From Arabidopsis thaliana (taxonomy: Eukaryota > Streptophyta > Magnoliopsida > Brassicales > Brassicaceae), in assembly GCF_000001735.4 (NCBI RefSeq), contig NC_003074.8, positions 11,718,101 to 11,782,100 on the forward strand: a stretch of 64,000 nt of DNA, given 5' to 3'. Positions 45,803 through 59,035 of this stretch are shown piece by piece. How positions within the stretch are numbered: the stretch's first letter is position 1; the number at the start of each line of letters is the position of its first letter. The translations under genes and the position numbers were made by a program. Under the pieces are notes generated by a model, which saw only the letters and a list, made by a program, of their open reading frames with translations, was not told the DNA's origin and ran no database searches.

Positions 45803-47565
45803 AGGAGATTTACAAAACTACCCTTTTTTTACTACCCTTTTGCAACAATACCCTTTTATATTGTTCATTTTTAAAAATTTCTCTTCCCTTGAACAGAATG
45901 ACCAAATTACCCTCATCTAATAAGAACATGTAATTAGAAACTAAAAGTTTTCTGCCAAATTTTTTTTCGCGCCAAAAAAATATTTCCGCCAAACTTTTTT
46001 TCCCGCCAAAAAATAATTTTCCCGCTAAAATTTTTTCTCGTAAATTTTTTTTCCCAGCCAAAAAAATGCTTTTAAAAATCCTTGTAAATTTTTTTAAAAC
46101 TCTTTTAAAAAACCTTGTAAATCATTTTAAAACCTCTTAAAATCTTTATAAAGTCTTTAAAAACATAGGTAAATACTTTAAAACCCCTTTTTAAACCTTT
46201 GTAAATCATTTTAAAACTTTTTACAATAGTTTTATAAGAATTACAATCGTTTTTTAAGCATAAGTAAGTAGCATTGAATGATTACAAGGAATTTTAAAAG
46301 CTTATAAAAGGGTAAAACATTATTTACAATCGTTTTTAAAGCATAAGTAAGTGGCATAGAATGATTTACAAGGATTTTTAAAAAGGGTTAGCATGGTTTA
46401 CAATGTTTTTTTAAGTATAAGTAAGTGGTATTGGAATGATTTACAAGGGATTTTAAAAGCTTATAAAAGGGTAAAACATGATTTACGATCGTTTTTAAAG
46501 CATAAGTAAGTGGCATAGAATGATTTACAAGGGATTTTAAAAGTGTTTGTATGGTTTACAATCGTTTTAAAGCATAAAGAAGTGGCATTGAATGATTTAC
46601 AAGGGATTTTAAAAGAGGTTAACATGATTTACAATCGTTTTTAAAGCATAAGTAAGTGTCAAAAAATAATTTACAAGGGATTTTAAAAAAGGTTTGCATG
46701 GTTTACAATCGTTTTTAAAAGATAAGTAAGTGGTATAGAATGATTTACAAGGATTGTAAAAGCTTATAAAAAGGTAAAACATGATTTACAAGAGTTTTTA
46801 AAGAGTTTTAAAAGGATTTACAAGGATTTTAAACCTTTGTAAATCCTTTTAAAACTCTTATAAAGTCTTTACAAGCATTTTTTAACTCTTAGAAAAAGAA
46901 TTGTAAGTATTTAAAACATTTACAACTCTTTTTGAACCATTTTAAAACTCTTGTAAACCTTTACAAAAGGTTTTAAAAAGATTTATAAGAGTTTTTAAAG
47001 GGTTTTCTTATAATTTCTTTAAAATCTTTTAAAAACTCTTGTACATCTTTTAAAACACTTTAAAAATCTCTTGTAAATATTTTAAAACACTTTTAAACAC
47101 TTTAAAAATCTTTTAAAATCTCTTGTAAGTTTTTTAAAGCCCTTTAAAATCCCTTGTAAAAATTTTAAAACCCTTTTAAAATCTCTTATAAATCTTTTAA
47201 ACCCTTTTAAAATCTTTTGTAAATCTTTTAAAATATTTTAAAATCCTTTTAAAATCTCTTGTAAATCTATTTCCCGCCAAAAAAAAAAATACGGGAAAAA
47301 TGTTTTCGAAATTTATTTTTGGCGAGAAATTTTTTGGCGGAAAATTTTTTTCCGAAATTTTTTGGCGGGAAAATTTTGGCAGGAAATTTTATTTTGGAAT
47401 ATTTTAGGCGAAAAATATAAATATTTCATTTTGTTAACCTAAATCAATTTACAAATAGGGGTAAAATGGTCATTAAAAATTTAAATCGGATATAAATGAA
47501 AATGGTAAATAGAAAAAGTAGAATTGAAAAGGGTTAGTGTGAAAAGGCATTACAAAGAATTTTTC
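45803..47565. mobile_element. MULE-like non-autonomous element, second copy, with internal satellite
   Basis: Its ends align with those of the element at 23236-24261: AGGAGATTTACAAAACTACC on the left and GGTAAAATGGTCATTAAAAA then AAAGAATTTTTC on the right. It shares the CCCGCCAAAA / GGCGGGAAA subterminal motifs. The interior is longer and holds both the TTACAAGGGATTTTAAAAG satellite and a second array (46215-46790) in which (G)CATAAGTAAGTGGCAT recurs seven times at 72-85 bp spacing. The flanks are A-runs, so a target duplication cannot be confirmed. No transposase. Confidence 0.7.
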
Positions 47566-47737
47566 CAAAAAACAAATATTGAATTTTAATGTTAAATTAT
47601 TAGACAACAAATATCAGAACATAAAACATGAATTACCCAAGCTTACCATAAATAAAAATTAGGTGTCAAAAATATATCATTCATATACAAATAATAATTT
47701 TTGTAAAAAGATTTATATAACTTTTAAATAAACATAT

Positions 47738-47769
47738 TCACCCGCGGTATATCGCAGGTCAATATCTAG
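47738..47769 (+). repeat. Helitron-like 3' terminus (hairpin + CTAG, followed by T)
   Basis: CCCGCGGTATATCGCAGGTC then AATATCTAG|T. It has the same layout as the end at 45719-45746, with an imperfect hairpin. The T after CTAG fits Helitron insertion between A and T. The preceding AAACATATTCAC also resembles the DNA before the first end. Confidence 0.55.
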
Positions 47770-49084
47770 TGTGGTAATAAAATAGAATAGGTTGCGATTC
47801 TGATTGAGGAGGTTAATAAATTTAAATCGTAAAAACGTAAACAAAAGTACATAACAATATTATTAAATAATGTGTATCGAACTGACTTTACGAATAGGAA
47901 ATACTGATTATGTAATAATGTGTTGTATAGTTTCGTATAATTATATTTAATCCAAATATATATGTCAATTTGACCAAAAAAATAAAATATAGTTACGGTA
48001 ACTATGTATATTTTATTTAGTTAATGTACCTAACCATCTAATTGTATAAGAACAAAATATCATCTACACCCACCCAAGAAAATACCATATATCTTCAACT
48101 GTAATAATTTCCTCGTTTTCGATCGTTTATGACCTAATATAACACCCACTCAAATGGCCAAATTTTTTATTATTACTTTTATTTCAGAAATTAATTAATT
48201 TTTTAAAAACACATCGTCTTCTCGTCCTTCCGACATCCATAGATCTATTAGATCAATTTCTGAGAAAAATTCTTCAAACTCCTTAAACGATCATCTTACT
48301 CATGTTGAATTCCAATAATTGGCGCAACAAAGATCGATTCAAGTATTAGGTAAGAGTTTTTTTCTTTGATCTGATTTTTGATAATTAGATTCGTTGAATT
48401 CATGATTCAATCGGTTTATGGGAGATATGTGCCATATGGAAAAGCTAATTGTTTTTCTTCCTACAACTGGATTTTTAATTCACAATCTCAATCGGTTCCT
48501 CATTATGCTCCAGTATCAATCGTTTAGAGATGTGAATCGGGACTTTGAGATAAGAGGTGAATTGAATATCAGATTTTGCAATGGAGACCCGAAAACCATA
48601 ATTCGTGACCTTTTAAATCAATTTGTCACAAAGACAAAGACCATAATTTGTGACCTTTCAAATTTATTTATACTTCTTTATGTTTACATTGCATGTTTTA
48701 GTTTTAGGTTCTTAAGATAATTTTGAGTAATGTTTATCTATAACATGTTTCCGGTATGAATTATAGATTGATATGATATTTTCAGTATGAACACTACTCT
48801 TTATAACATGGAATCATAAAGTAGTTTGAACCTTAGATAAACATAAACAGAAACAAATTAAGTTTCTGAACAAAGTTTATTCAAATAAAACGACATAGAT
48901 AAATAAAAAATAGCAAGCATAGCAGTTATATCAATCCATATCCACTTTAGTTATCATGATCCAACTCCATTTTCACATAATCATAAACTTGTCCAACTTC
49001 AAAGACATGTCTATGTTAAAACATGTAAAATAAAGTCATTTTGAAATTTGGTATATACTCTTTATATGATAGAATGTTACTTAC
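47770..49084. other. Region without a confident gene
   Basis: The plus strand at 48395-48525 reads FMIQSVYGRYVPYGKANCFS before a stop, and another frame at 48418-48720 stays open for 100 codons. Neither resembles a family I can name. This may be a decayed transposon ORF. The rest is AT-rich. Confidence 0.3.
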
Positions 49085-50060
49085 AAGTATCTCTGAGTGT
49101 CAAAATCAGTGAAAGTTGGATCAATGTAAAGCTTTGAACAACCATTCTCACTCATAAAACAGTTATTACCTAAACAAAAACAAAAAAAAAAACAAAATAC
49201 AGTTTAATTGCATTCAAACATTGTTCACGAATGGGAAACTCTAACAAACTTACCATTGAACTCCGAGATTCTCCAAAAACGTATAACAATGAGGACTGGC
49301 TCATAGTTATAAGTCACATAAGCTATTTTCTTAAACTAGTTCGTGACGAAAAACTGACAGGAGTTACCATTTACAACACAGGTTGTAACCTTTCCCCTTC
49401 AACCACAAAATCATAAGACATTTTATAAATAATGATGTTTTATTCCAAAAAGTGATGTCAAAAGACACATATCTTGCCTCATAGTTAGTCTCTCGGTGAC
49501 GGCATACAAATGGAAACCTTCGAATAGGAGATACGTTTGAAATCACATCAACAACATTTGTTTTAAATCAATTAGTCCTAACTTAATATGTTTCTAAAAT
49601 TACAATAATTTTTGATTGAAATTACACAAATCAAATTACCTGTCACATAATTCTTGTCTTGATCAATGGCATATTTGACTTCATCTCAAGGGACAAAATC
49701 AAGGTAGTTGCTACAAGATTTAGGACTAATAGGCCACATACTTGTTAGCCAGATACATTGAATTTCCAAAGGACACCAAGAGTATTTTGTATGTTTAGTT
49801 GATCTCATTACATAGAAGTTTTTCATGTTATACCAACTACCTTCCTTGAGTCCCTCTTGGAAATTGTACATATAATTTTCAGTCGGTATTGTTGCATCAA
49901 TCTTATTAGCCTAATAAGATGTAAACTCGAAATAGATGAATGATATAAAGAATAAAATCAAAAACAAAGTTAGTAAGTGATTTAAAAAAAAACAAATGAT
50001 ACATATACAAACATTTTCATATGTGAGGATCATTGTTGTGGGTTCATCAAAGTGGTTTGG
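49085..50060 (-). pseudogene. RPA70-like (DUF223 / OB-fold) protein of a Helitron, pseudogene
   Basis: Minus-strand exons read IDATIPTENYMYNFQEGLKE then GSWYNMKNFYV (49840-49910), SNYLDFVP-stop-DEVKYAIDQDK (49640-49730), DVISNVSPIRRFPFVCRHR (49480-49560), LIVIRFWRISEFNG and KLYIDPTFTDFDTQRYL (49084-49130). This is the order of OB-fold blocks in plant RFA1/RPA70-like proteins (DUF223). An in-frame TGA and other lesions break it. Plant Helitrons often carry such an RPA gene next to Rep/helicase. It lies just downstream of the Rep/helicase pseudogene on the same strand, so both probably come from one element. Confidence 0.7.
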
Positions 50061-50146
50061 TTGATGATTCAAAATACACAAAATCTTCACGTAAAAAAAA
50101 ACTAGGCCTTTGAATATTAAGATCAGAAATATAATCAACAGTACCC

Positions 50147-50620
50147 ATTACTACAAGAAAACATGTAATTAGTGACAACAGAATAAGGAGCGTAATAGTC
50201 GATAAACCCATTAAGACGACAATTTGGCGACTAAAACACGTACTCGGCAAACCATGTGTCGCTAAATTTTTTAGTCGCCAAACCGTCGCCACTTACCGAC
50301 TGATGAATAATTAAGTAATGTTGTCACTATTTAGTCGCCGATTTAGCGACTGTTGGGAGACATTATTGCCACTCCATAGTGACTCTTTGGCGACTATTTT
50401 GTGAATGATATAATGACTATTTGCCACTACATGGCGACTGTTTAGTTAAAGTATTGGTGCCTGAATTGAAACTATTTGATGACTGATTACATGTTTAATT
50501 ATCGATTTCACATTCTATTTTTTGGAATCCTAATTAAAAAAAACTGTATTAAACAAACAAAGAACCTTGATTCAAACACACAACATAAATGAAACATGTT
50601 CATAACATAATATTCAAGCT
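50147..50620. mobile_element. CACTA-type terminal fragment inside the Helitron remnant
   Basis: It starts TACTACAAGAAAACATGTAA and carries repeated GTGACAAC / GGCGACTA / TAGTCGCC motifs. The same end, in the same orientation, starts the element at 56816. Shared phrases such as GTGACTGATTA and GGTTTAATTxTCGATTT extend to about 50510. No matching right end is found nearby, so it is a truncated piece. It separates the RPA-like and helicase pseudogenes. Confidence 0.65.
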
Positions 50621-50845
50621 ACATAATATCAATTTTTTAAGTTTTGATAAGAAAAGTCGTCATGTTGTGAACATGTTTGAATTATGTTGCTTAGACGTCG
50701 CATATTCTTAGTTAGCTTTAGTACTTTGCATTTCTCCCACATAGAAGATGCATTTAACGAAGATAACATTATTTTAGCTCTTCCTGCACCCTGGATTATG
50801 GGAAGAAATTGTCTAAAATCACCTTACCACCAAAAGGCATGTTAT

Positions 50846-53800
50846 CATGTTTTCCCAGCACACATCATTTAAACTTCTATCAAATGATTCTAAACAAACC
50901 TTACTCATCATTGGTGCCTCATCCCATATTATAAGAGAAGCTTCCTTCATTAAATCTCCAATATCAGTATTCCGACCTATTGAAGACGTAGAGGTATCAT
51001 CTGGATTTAAAGGAATAGCAAATTTGGAATGTGCTGTCCGTCCACCGGGTAAAAGTAATGAAGCTATCTCACTCGATGCAGCATTGAGCACGATTTTTCC
51101 TTTGGATCTGATAGCAGCTGATAATATTTTACACAAAAATTGTCGCCAGTACCTCCTAAACCATAAACAAAGAAAACTCCACCTGATTGAGAATCAACTA
51201 CACGCATTATCTCATCAAAAATTGATTTTTACTCCATTTTCATCATAGTGAGCCATTCGTTGTGCTTTTCTATCTACTCACTTATGTTATATCTCATCTC
51301 ATCAACAATCAATCTATTCGAATTATCAATTGTTTCCCTTGTTGTATAAGGAAAGGTCTTAAGGTTTGTCAAACAATAACCATTCATAAGAAGTAGTTTC
51401 TCAATCTCCTGAAGATTATAATTTCTCTTGTCAACTTCACACAAAGTGAAATCTGAAACGTATATTAACATGTCCTAAAAATAAGAAGCAAATCACTGTG
51501 AATCTAAACTAATGATTAAAACTGGTTTGTATGAAACATAGTACAATCCTGGGTTATTAAATTCTTCCCTCTTCTTGTTCTCAATATCTTCTGATAAAAT
51601 ATGCCATGTTGCTTCCCAAACATGTTCTGCTCTTGATAAAGACTCAGACAGTATCATATTAGCAAACAGATTCTAAAGATCATCTCCAAATAACCATTGG
51701 CTTGCATCAACGATACCATCAATATAATTTGATCATCGTCTAAAATATCACGGGCCAAACATGCTTCTTTAAATGTTTCGTAAAAATTCTCTTTGAATGT
51801 TTTGATATCATCAGAACATGTAGGACCTCGTACTATGTTAAGTAATATACGCATAAAATATTCAGCTTCCATTTTTCGTGGGACGTAATTTATACCTATC
51901 TAAAGAGAATCCTCTTATACATGTATTCCATTGCTTGTTCTTCCCATCCCAAGTATTATGTGCTCGTATCTCAGAATAAGTGAGGGTCTTTGCAAAATTG
52001 TCATGACTATTCAAATACAACCAAGCAGTAAACTGATAATCTTCATTTGCTTTTTTTTTTCCAAAACATCTTAAATATCTTCATCCTCATCGAAACAACA
52101 CGGGTGATTTCCTTCTTTGTGGAAAGAAAGCTTATGCACCAGTGTATTTCTAAATTGAATTGGGAATTTAAAAATCCTCTATATTGCTTCTGAAACAGAT
52201 ACAAATCTGCAAAGGATTACAAAAACAAAGAAATTTTAATATAAAACATCCTTGTTATAAATTATATAACAAATTGTTTCTTGCTTATATAAATATAAAC
52301 AAACCTGGAATCAAAGTAATCCTTAATTTCATTCTTCTTTGGCTTATCTTATTTAGGAATGTTCTCAGAAACTGTATTTGAAGTTTGACTCTTGTTTATA
52401 CGCTCAACAACCACAACAACACGATCAGGTCTTTTATTAATATACGTGAATAAGTATTTGATAGAACCTGTTTGATTACACCATTCCACATTGATATGAG
52501 ATCGATATCGCAACGATAACTTCCCATTGTAAGGTACAACATACCTATTGTCACACTTAAATCCACACTTTTCAACAAAATCTTATGTCTCCCGCCTCCT
52601 ATAAATATTTGATGGAACCTGTTTGATTACACCACTCCACATTGATATGAGCTTGATATCCTACTTTAGATCAAGTTAGCATGAGGCTTAGGATACATCT
52701 TTAAACACTTACCATCTACCATACATGGAGAATTTGTAAACGCTGCACCGCAAGGGCCGTATATCATCGACTCTTTGATGACCTCATAAAGCTCTAGGTT
52801 CTTTTGTTTGTCTTGTATTTCAGCACAAATTATCCTGTTAATATCATCAGAAGATTGTAGCTTACTCCTAGATGCCATGAATAACAGTATATGAGCATGT
52901 GACAGGCCTCTTTTTGAAATTCAACTGTATAGATGCATGAGAAAAATATAATCATTACTTTTCAAAACTATTTAAGATATATATGCATATATATTAAACA
53001 ATAAATAAATATATAGAAAACTTACATGCGACAGTTTTCCAAGAAGATGCTTTTCAGTCAAATCAAACATAAGTGAATCAAGGTTAATCTTGAAAACACG
53101 ACATATAATATCTGGTCTATCATCAGGATTCAAACCACGTTCTTTACAATACCTAATAATCTATGGCCACTTAGGATTACACGTAAAAATGATGAATAGA
53201 TCTGGAAACCCGTAATGCTTACATATGGCAATTGCATCATAATATTGTTGTACCATATATCGAGGACCACCGGTGAATGAGGAAGGAATAATCAAAGGTC
53301 TTCCATGTTCATTCATTTTTTTGTTTCCAGCTGCAGACGCTTCTTTGATGTTACTGAATTTCTCACAACGAATTTTTGATTGATTGAATTTAATATAAGA
53401 CAACCTATTAGCTTCAATTGTTTAATAGCCATCAACCAAGAACTGTTGAAACAATCTCCTACACAATAGAAGAGTATGGCTTTCATTCTCCCTTTCCTGA
53501 ACCCGAAAAGCAAACCATTGTCTCATACTAGTGGACTTAATTTTGCTGGTATTGTTTTTCCCAGTGTATCCTTTATGTATCTTAGTTCTGAAACAATCTT
53601 CACCATAATAGAGAATGAAAGGATATTGTAGTGGCGAATAAGAGGAATGAATTTCGCTAATCCTTTGTAGTCTGCCAGTTGTTTTCTTTTCAACGATTAT
53701 GTCACGAGATGACATTCCTTTCACAAAATCTCCAGGAATCACTGCAGCCACTTCAGATGTTGTTGGGTTGTAATAATTCCTTCCATCCTTACCTATACGA

Positions 53801-54200
53801 TCACTAACAATACGCATATGGAAAGTCTCACTTGTATGTGAGATGATAGTTTGCTCCTTGTAGTTGAAACATATTTGGTCATTTTACTTTTTGAACTGAC
53901 CTATCAACTTTACCACCAAGTGAAGTCATTGAAAATTCTTTTCCGTACGGTTTGAGATTTTTCTGAAAATGTCTACTTAGTCGATCTTTTCCTGTAAGTA
54001 ACCTTGTTAGGCGTTCCAGAGACTTTTTCAAAAATGGAAGTATTATAGTCCCTTGCAAACAGTAGAGAAAAACGTCGAATTTTTAGATCTCCTTCTTTTG
54101 TTAAAACGCTCGTCGTACCACATTATAGCTCCACAAAAACGACACTTGTATGTCGAATCACCATGATCTAGATAACCTAATGATAAAAATGTTGTACTAT
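50846..54200 (-). pseudogene. Helitron Rep/helicase polyprotein, decayed
   Basis: Minus-strand pieces in the right order: a cysteine block (YKCRFCGAIMWYDERFNK, 54080-54150); the Helitron N-terminal domain (RIVSDRIGKDGRNYYNPTTS, GRLQRISEIHSSYSPLQYPF; 53422-53817); the Rep entry motif (SFTGGPRYMVQQYYDAIAIC, FIIFTCNPKWP; 53161-53300); the HUH box (GLSHAHILLF, about 52890-52915); then SF1/PIF1-type helicase ([20 protein letters not shown] at 51750-51840, WEATWHILSEDIENKKREE at 51570-51610, SSEIASLLLPGGRTAHSKFA and LIIWDEAPMMSK at 50900-51090). Such proteins nick DNA and drive rolling-circle-like transposition. Walker A reads GGTGDN where family members have GGTGKT, and there are many stops and frameshifts, so it is dead. 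Confidence 0.9.
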
Positions 54201-55857
54201 ATACAAATTTTTATAGATTTTATGTATTAAAATATTCTTGTTTAAATACCTAAATCATCTTTTGCTGTTTTACCTTTTTTGTTTCTCTTTGTAGATAGAT
54301 TACTGAAGTCTCCACCTGTAAATGGATCTTGGTTGATAGTAGGCGGTTCTTCATCAGATTCAGACAGAGTAAGATCTTCCTCATCATTGTTATTGTATAA
54401 ATACGTTTGCTCGACATCATCTACAATGGTTTTGAAAACAATAAATTATCACAAAATGAAAAAAATATTAATGTTTAAATTATACTTGCCTTCAGAATAT
54501 TATGTCTATATTGCATCATCAAATTCTTCCTCTAAGTTCCGATACTTTGGATTACTTGATTTAGATTTCTCAGTTGTCTTTCCAAGTATTTGATCATTGT
54601 TAACAGAAACTGATAATAATAAAAGATGGATATATTTTTTTTTTCCAAATTAATGTAAATGTTTGTCAATAAAAATCTATAAACCAACCTTTTTCTGCTG
54701 CTGGTGAAATATAAATTCTATCATTTTCCATTTGCTGAGTTCTAATGGTTCTCATTTTGCTTCAGTAGTCTTTGAAAACAAAAGAAGGAGAGGTATTAAT
54801 TCGTGGTGGCATGGTATGTATTTGTGAATTGCCAATGGGAATAATATTTTCAGCATCTGCATTTAATGTTAAATACATGGATATAAGAAATTGTTGATGT
54901 CTGCACGTCATATAAATAAACATATATAGGATGATATATTCGCATTTATCATAATGACCTGATTTATGCTTTTATATTTCTAAGTAAATCCAATAATATC
55001 TACTGCTACACAATTTAAAATGTGAATATAAACGGAGAGAAGGATATAAAACTTTTACCACTTGAGACATTTTTTCCTTTCGTTTTTCAGGAGCAGCATC
55101 AACTACATTCATGACAGGAGAGTTTAGTTTTCTTCCTCTAACATGTTTGTTCGTAATGTCTTTTAATACTTAATTAGCAGACTTTTTAGTCTGGATTTGC
55201 TGCTTTGATCACTTGAATTCTCTTGGTTAATTGTCCCTGAAACAAAGAAAAAACAATTTATATGTTCCACATTGCATATCCCTTGCAATAAGTAAAATAT
55301 TTTAAGTGTAGTCACCTTTTTCGGGAAATAATGATCTCTGCCTATATCAAAATATGACTGACTAATAGGAACTGATAAAAGATTTGTATGGTTTTCTTCA
55401 TTTTTTTGTACCTGAATATAATTAGGAAAGTAAGATTGAATTAGTTTCTACAAAAGTTTTAGATTAGAAATTTGAAATAAGAACCTTGTGTCTTATATAA
55501 TGAATCTTACTTGTTAAAGCTTCTAATATTATTGAAGTTAGCAAATTATCTGATCCAAGTGCTGACTTTGATTGTTTCACTCTGACCGGAGTAAATTCCT
55601 GACCACCTAATTTGATCTGTAACTTGGTTAGAGGTTGTAGTGAAGGGTTTAAAATAATAAATATATCATTTGTATATCATAGAAACATTATTAGGAAAAT
55701 ATATTTCATTCTAAGTTTATGTCATACTGATTACCTATGTCTAGAGGAGATTCATCAATAATTTCAGAATTATGACTTTGTGATAACAAATGTGGTATAC
55801 AATATCCATTACGATTTGGTGTAAAGTATGATTTTGAACGATCTGGCATCTATAAAG
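54201..55857 (-). pseudogene. Probable N-terminal exons of the Helitron protein
   Basis: At 55852-55740 a minus-strand exon starts MPDRSKSYFTPNRNGYCIPH, ends SEIIDESPLDI and meets a GTAATC donor. Short Ser/Lys-rich coding-like stretches follow between 55600 and 54280, interspersed with AT-rich introns. Plant Helitron Rep proteins often have such poorly conserved multi-exon N-termini. Assignment rests on orientation and position, so it is tentative. Confidence 0.45.
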
Positions 55858-56604
55858 ATATAACCATTAAGTTAAGTTTTGGAAAATTAATCATCAATTA
55901 AGATATGAAATACTTAATAAACTATTTACAAAAATATGGATGATCTAATATGGTTTTTTACACCTAGCTGAGATTGTAAAAGGCTGATTTATGATGGACA
56001 ATGTGATTCTTCTATTACAACAAGAGTTAAATTTGTAAGATCTGCAAATACTCTATCGTAATTAGACTTTATAGGAACACATTGCTTAGCATTTGATGCA
56101 TTATGTTGTGTAACATTCTATTACAATCTAGAAATGGGAGTGGAACAGTTCCTCTTTGCAGGATGAAATGAATTTGTGTTGCTATTTTTACCAAATTCCA
56201 TTTTTTTCTTCATTATTCTAGAAAAACACACTACTATTACGAATTGAAAGTTCTGAGAAACTAAATGATACTGCTAAAGTATATTATGTAGATTTGTATA
56301 GGAAATAATAATTATAGCTTTTGGCAGTTATTCTGTTTTGATTTGTGTGTATCTTAATTGATCTTTTGAAAAGATCTTTTGTGTATATTAAGCTATCATA
56401 AGAATGTGAATATCATGTAAAATAAAAGTTTGAGGCTTTACAAAAAGAGTTTAACCTAAAGATTGTATCCATGCCAAAAAGAATAAAAAAACATTGGTTA
56501 CAAAGACTTGTTGAGTGTCAATCAACTTGTTAGCAGATCGATATAGTTATCTCACAAATTTAACTTGTGGTTAAGGAACATTTAAGATGATATATAAACA
56601 TCTT

Positions 56605-56816
56605 CTCAAGAATCGATGTGCCATTAGTTGGAACAACCTTCTCCCACTACTCTCGGACACCACCTTTGAAGCAGCACAATTGTTCTTACCCCGGTACGTT
56701 TCCAAGCTTCGATTCACTGCATATGGAGAGAGTGGAATGCTCGTTCCCATGGAGACACGCCCACATCGTCACCTAGACTAATCAAACTCCTTGGAAAAAA
56801 AGTTTGCATCGGTATA
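56605..56816 (+). pseudogene. LINE C-terminal fragment cut by a CACTA element
   Basis: The plus strand reads ISWNNLLPLLSDTTFEAAQL then, one frame over, FQASIHCIWREWNARSHGDT and SSPRLIKLLGKKVCIG. This is the same LINE tail as at 1.0-1.4 kb. It ends abruptly at the CACTA terminus, which shows the CACTA element landed in it. Confidence 0.7.
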
Positions 56817-57499
56817 CTACAAGAAAACAGCTAAGTTACTTTTTGGCAGGACAAGAAAACAACTAACTTATTTTCTTGCAGGACAAGAAAACAGCTAGAT
56901 GGCGACTACATATGAAGTCATTAATCAGTCACAAAACCCCTATTTGCGACTACTTTGTGAGTAAAACATGTATTTGCTAAACATCGTGTTAAAATAATCA
57001 CTCACATAACAGCCTAATGTGCGACCGATTTAAGTGGTCACTATTTGGCGCAATATCGTCGCTAAGTATAGCGACTGTTATGCAACATCTTTGCCACTAC
57101 ATGACAAAAAAATTATGAACGTTTTGGTGACTGAATTGCTACTACTTTGTGACTGATTAGAGGTTTAATTCTCGATTTAGCCTGCAATTAATTCTTGATT
57201 TAATTCTAGATAAATTGATTGTAATTTTTAATTTATTATCGACAGACTTGTTAACACATAAGAAATTTGTTTTTAAAATACAAACAACAAACCACACATT
57301 CTTGTTCAATTCAAAACCAAAAACCATTCATGTTCAAAACGAACAAACATTCTTATTCAAACCAACACACGTTTTCAAGTTCAGAGAAGGATAAAAAATT
57401 AAAGGACCAATGTTTGGACATCAGCAATAGCGGGATCAATAGTTTGAGACTAAGGGAAGGCTAGAATGTTTGGGTCGGTTACGCTCAAGTACTTCTTCA

Positions 57500-58625
57500 T
57501 GATCATCAAGTGCTCACCTGCTCAGATGCAATCTGCAAAGCCTCTGCTTCACGTTCTGCTTGTAAAGTTTTTTGTTCCTTTATTTTGTAGTTAGCTTCTT
57601 CAAGCTGTGTTTGCAGGCTTGTGAAAGAAGAAGAGCCTCCCGAGTATTTCCGCTTCTAGTTGGTGTAACATCCTAATCTTCTAAAATTAAATATTCTCCT
57701 ATGTCGTTTGGGACAGTAGACTGCATAAACAAAATAAAGAGTATTAGTTCTTACCATTTTTCAAAACGATAATATATGAAAATGCAAACACAAAGAAGCA
57801 CATTACTTGAAAAAGATCTCGTCATCCTTTTCTTGAGATAGCTCTGATCGAGGCGAAGTATCACCGGCAGACTCGTCATTCTCAAGACAACCAACTTAGC
57901 TGCCTCGTTCTACTTATATAACTTATGAACTTCCTGTAATATGACCCATGAAACTTTTTGTAAAAACCTTTGTAATCTTCAGGTAAGTTTAAACTTGTTC
58001 TTATCAAACCTACAAACACAAAATAAAAAAAAGGCATGCAATTAGAAACATATAATAAAAGAACAATGAATGTATTCCTCGTAATTACTAGTAGCTAAAT
58101 GGAGAATTAGACAATAAAAGAGAATTTTCAAAGATTGAAAAAAAATCACAATTTTAAGACTATAAAGGTTCAATCAAACTACAAAGGATCTTGAGACATA
58201 GATTTTAATTGTACACATATTTAAAATTTAATCACAATCTATAAGATTCAATCAATGAGATTCAATCAAACCACATTTTAAATCAAGACAAAGATTCCTA
58301 CAAAATCTATCTTCTTAATTCCTATATAGAGATTTCCTGATAATCTATATTATCTATCTTCCTAGTTCGTACACAAACATTCCTAGCATCTACACAATCT
58401 ATAAGATGTTAAGAGAAGATACTTACCAAGTGGTTCCAGGCTCCAATATGGGAGTGCTCCTCGCCGACTATAAATCCTTGGAGGTGAATAGTCTTTGTAA
58501 GTAGGGATCGTTGGAGGATGGCCGATTGGGACATGATTTCGATGAGACTCTAGATATGGGGCTTGAGGGTTCACCGACGTGAATGTGTAGTTCCTAGGAA
58601 GACTGGTGAGTCTTTGATTCAAAGT
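57500..58625 (-). pseudogene. En/Spm-type plant transposase-related protein, remnants
   Basis: 58622-58383 reads LPRNYTFTSVNPQAPYLESH, then a Pro/Tyr-rich stretch ending in LPYWSLEPLGK. 57660-57510 reads KRKYSGGSSSFTSLQTQLEE then YKIKEQKTLQAEREAEALQI, a coiled coil. A Pro-rich N-terminus and coiled-coil C-terminus are typical of the plant transposase Ptta/En/Spm family. The middle is missing or scrambled, so no functional protein is expected. Confidence 0.5.
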
Positions 58626-59035
58626 CTGTGAATCACCTGGAGCAATGGGTCAATTTGAGGTGTGATAACCCTTCTTCCTCCTCCTCCTCTCTTCCTTCTT
58701 CCACAAAAAAAAATATGAATATCTATTAGGGTTCAATTCGATGAAGATTGGAGAGAGATAAAAGAGATCGTAATGGAATTGAGAGGATTAGGGCTTGTTA
58801 GGAGAGGATTAGAATTTGTTGCGAAAGAGTCAGTGATTTTATAATATGGCTGTTAAGCTATCGTAAATGGTTCAAGTCTACAAAATCCCAACTAAAAGGC
58901 CCTAATGAAATAACATAGTCGCTAAACAATAGCTAATAGTCACCTAATTTGGTGTCTATATGTTTAGTAGCTACTTAGTCACCTAATTTGGCGACTATAC
59001 TACGACTATTTATATTAGTCTCAAACTACTGACAT

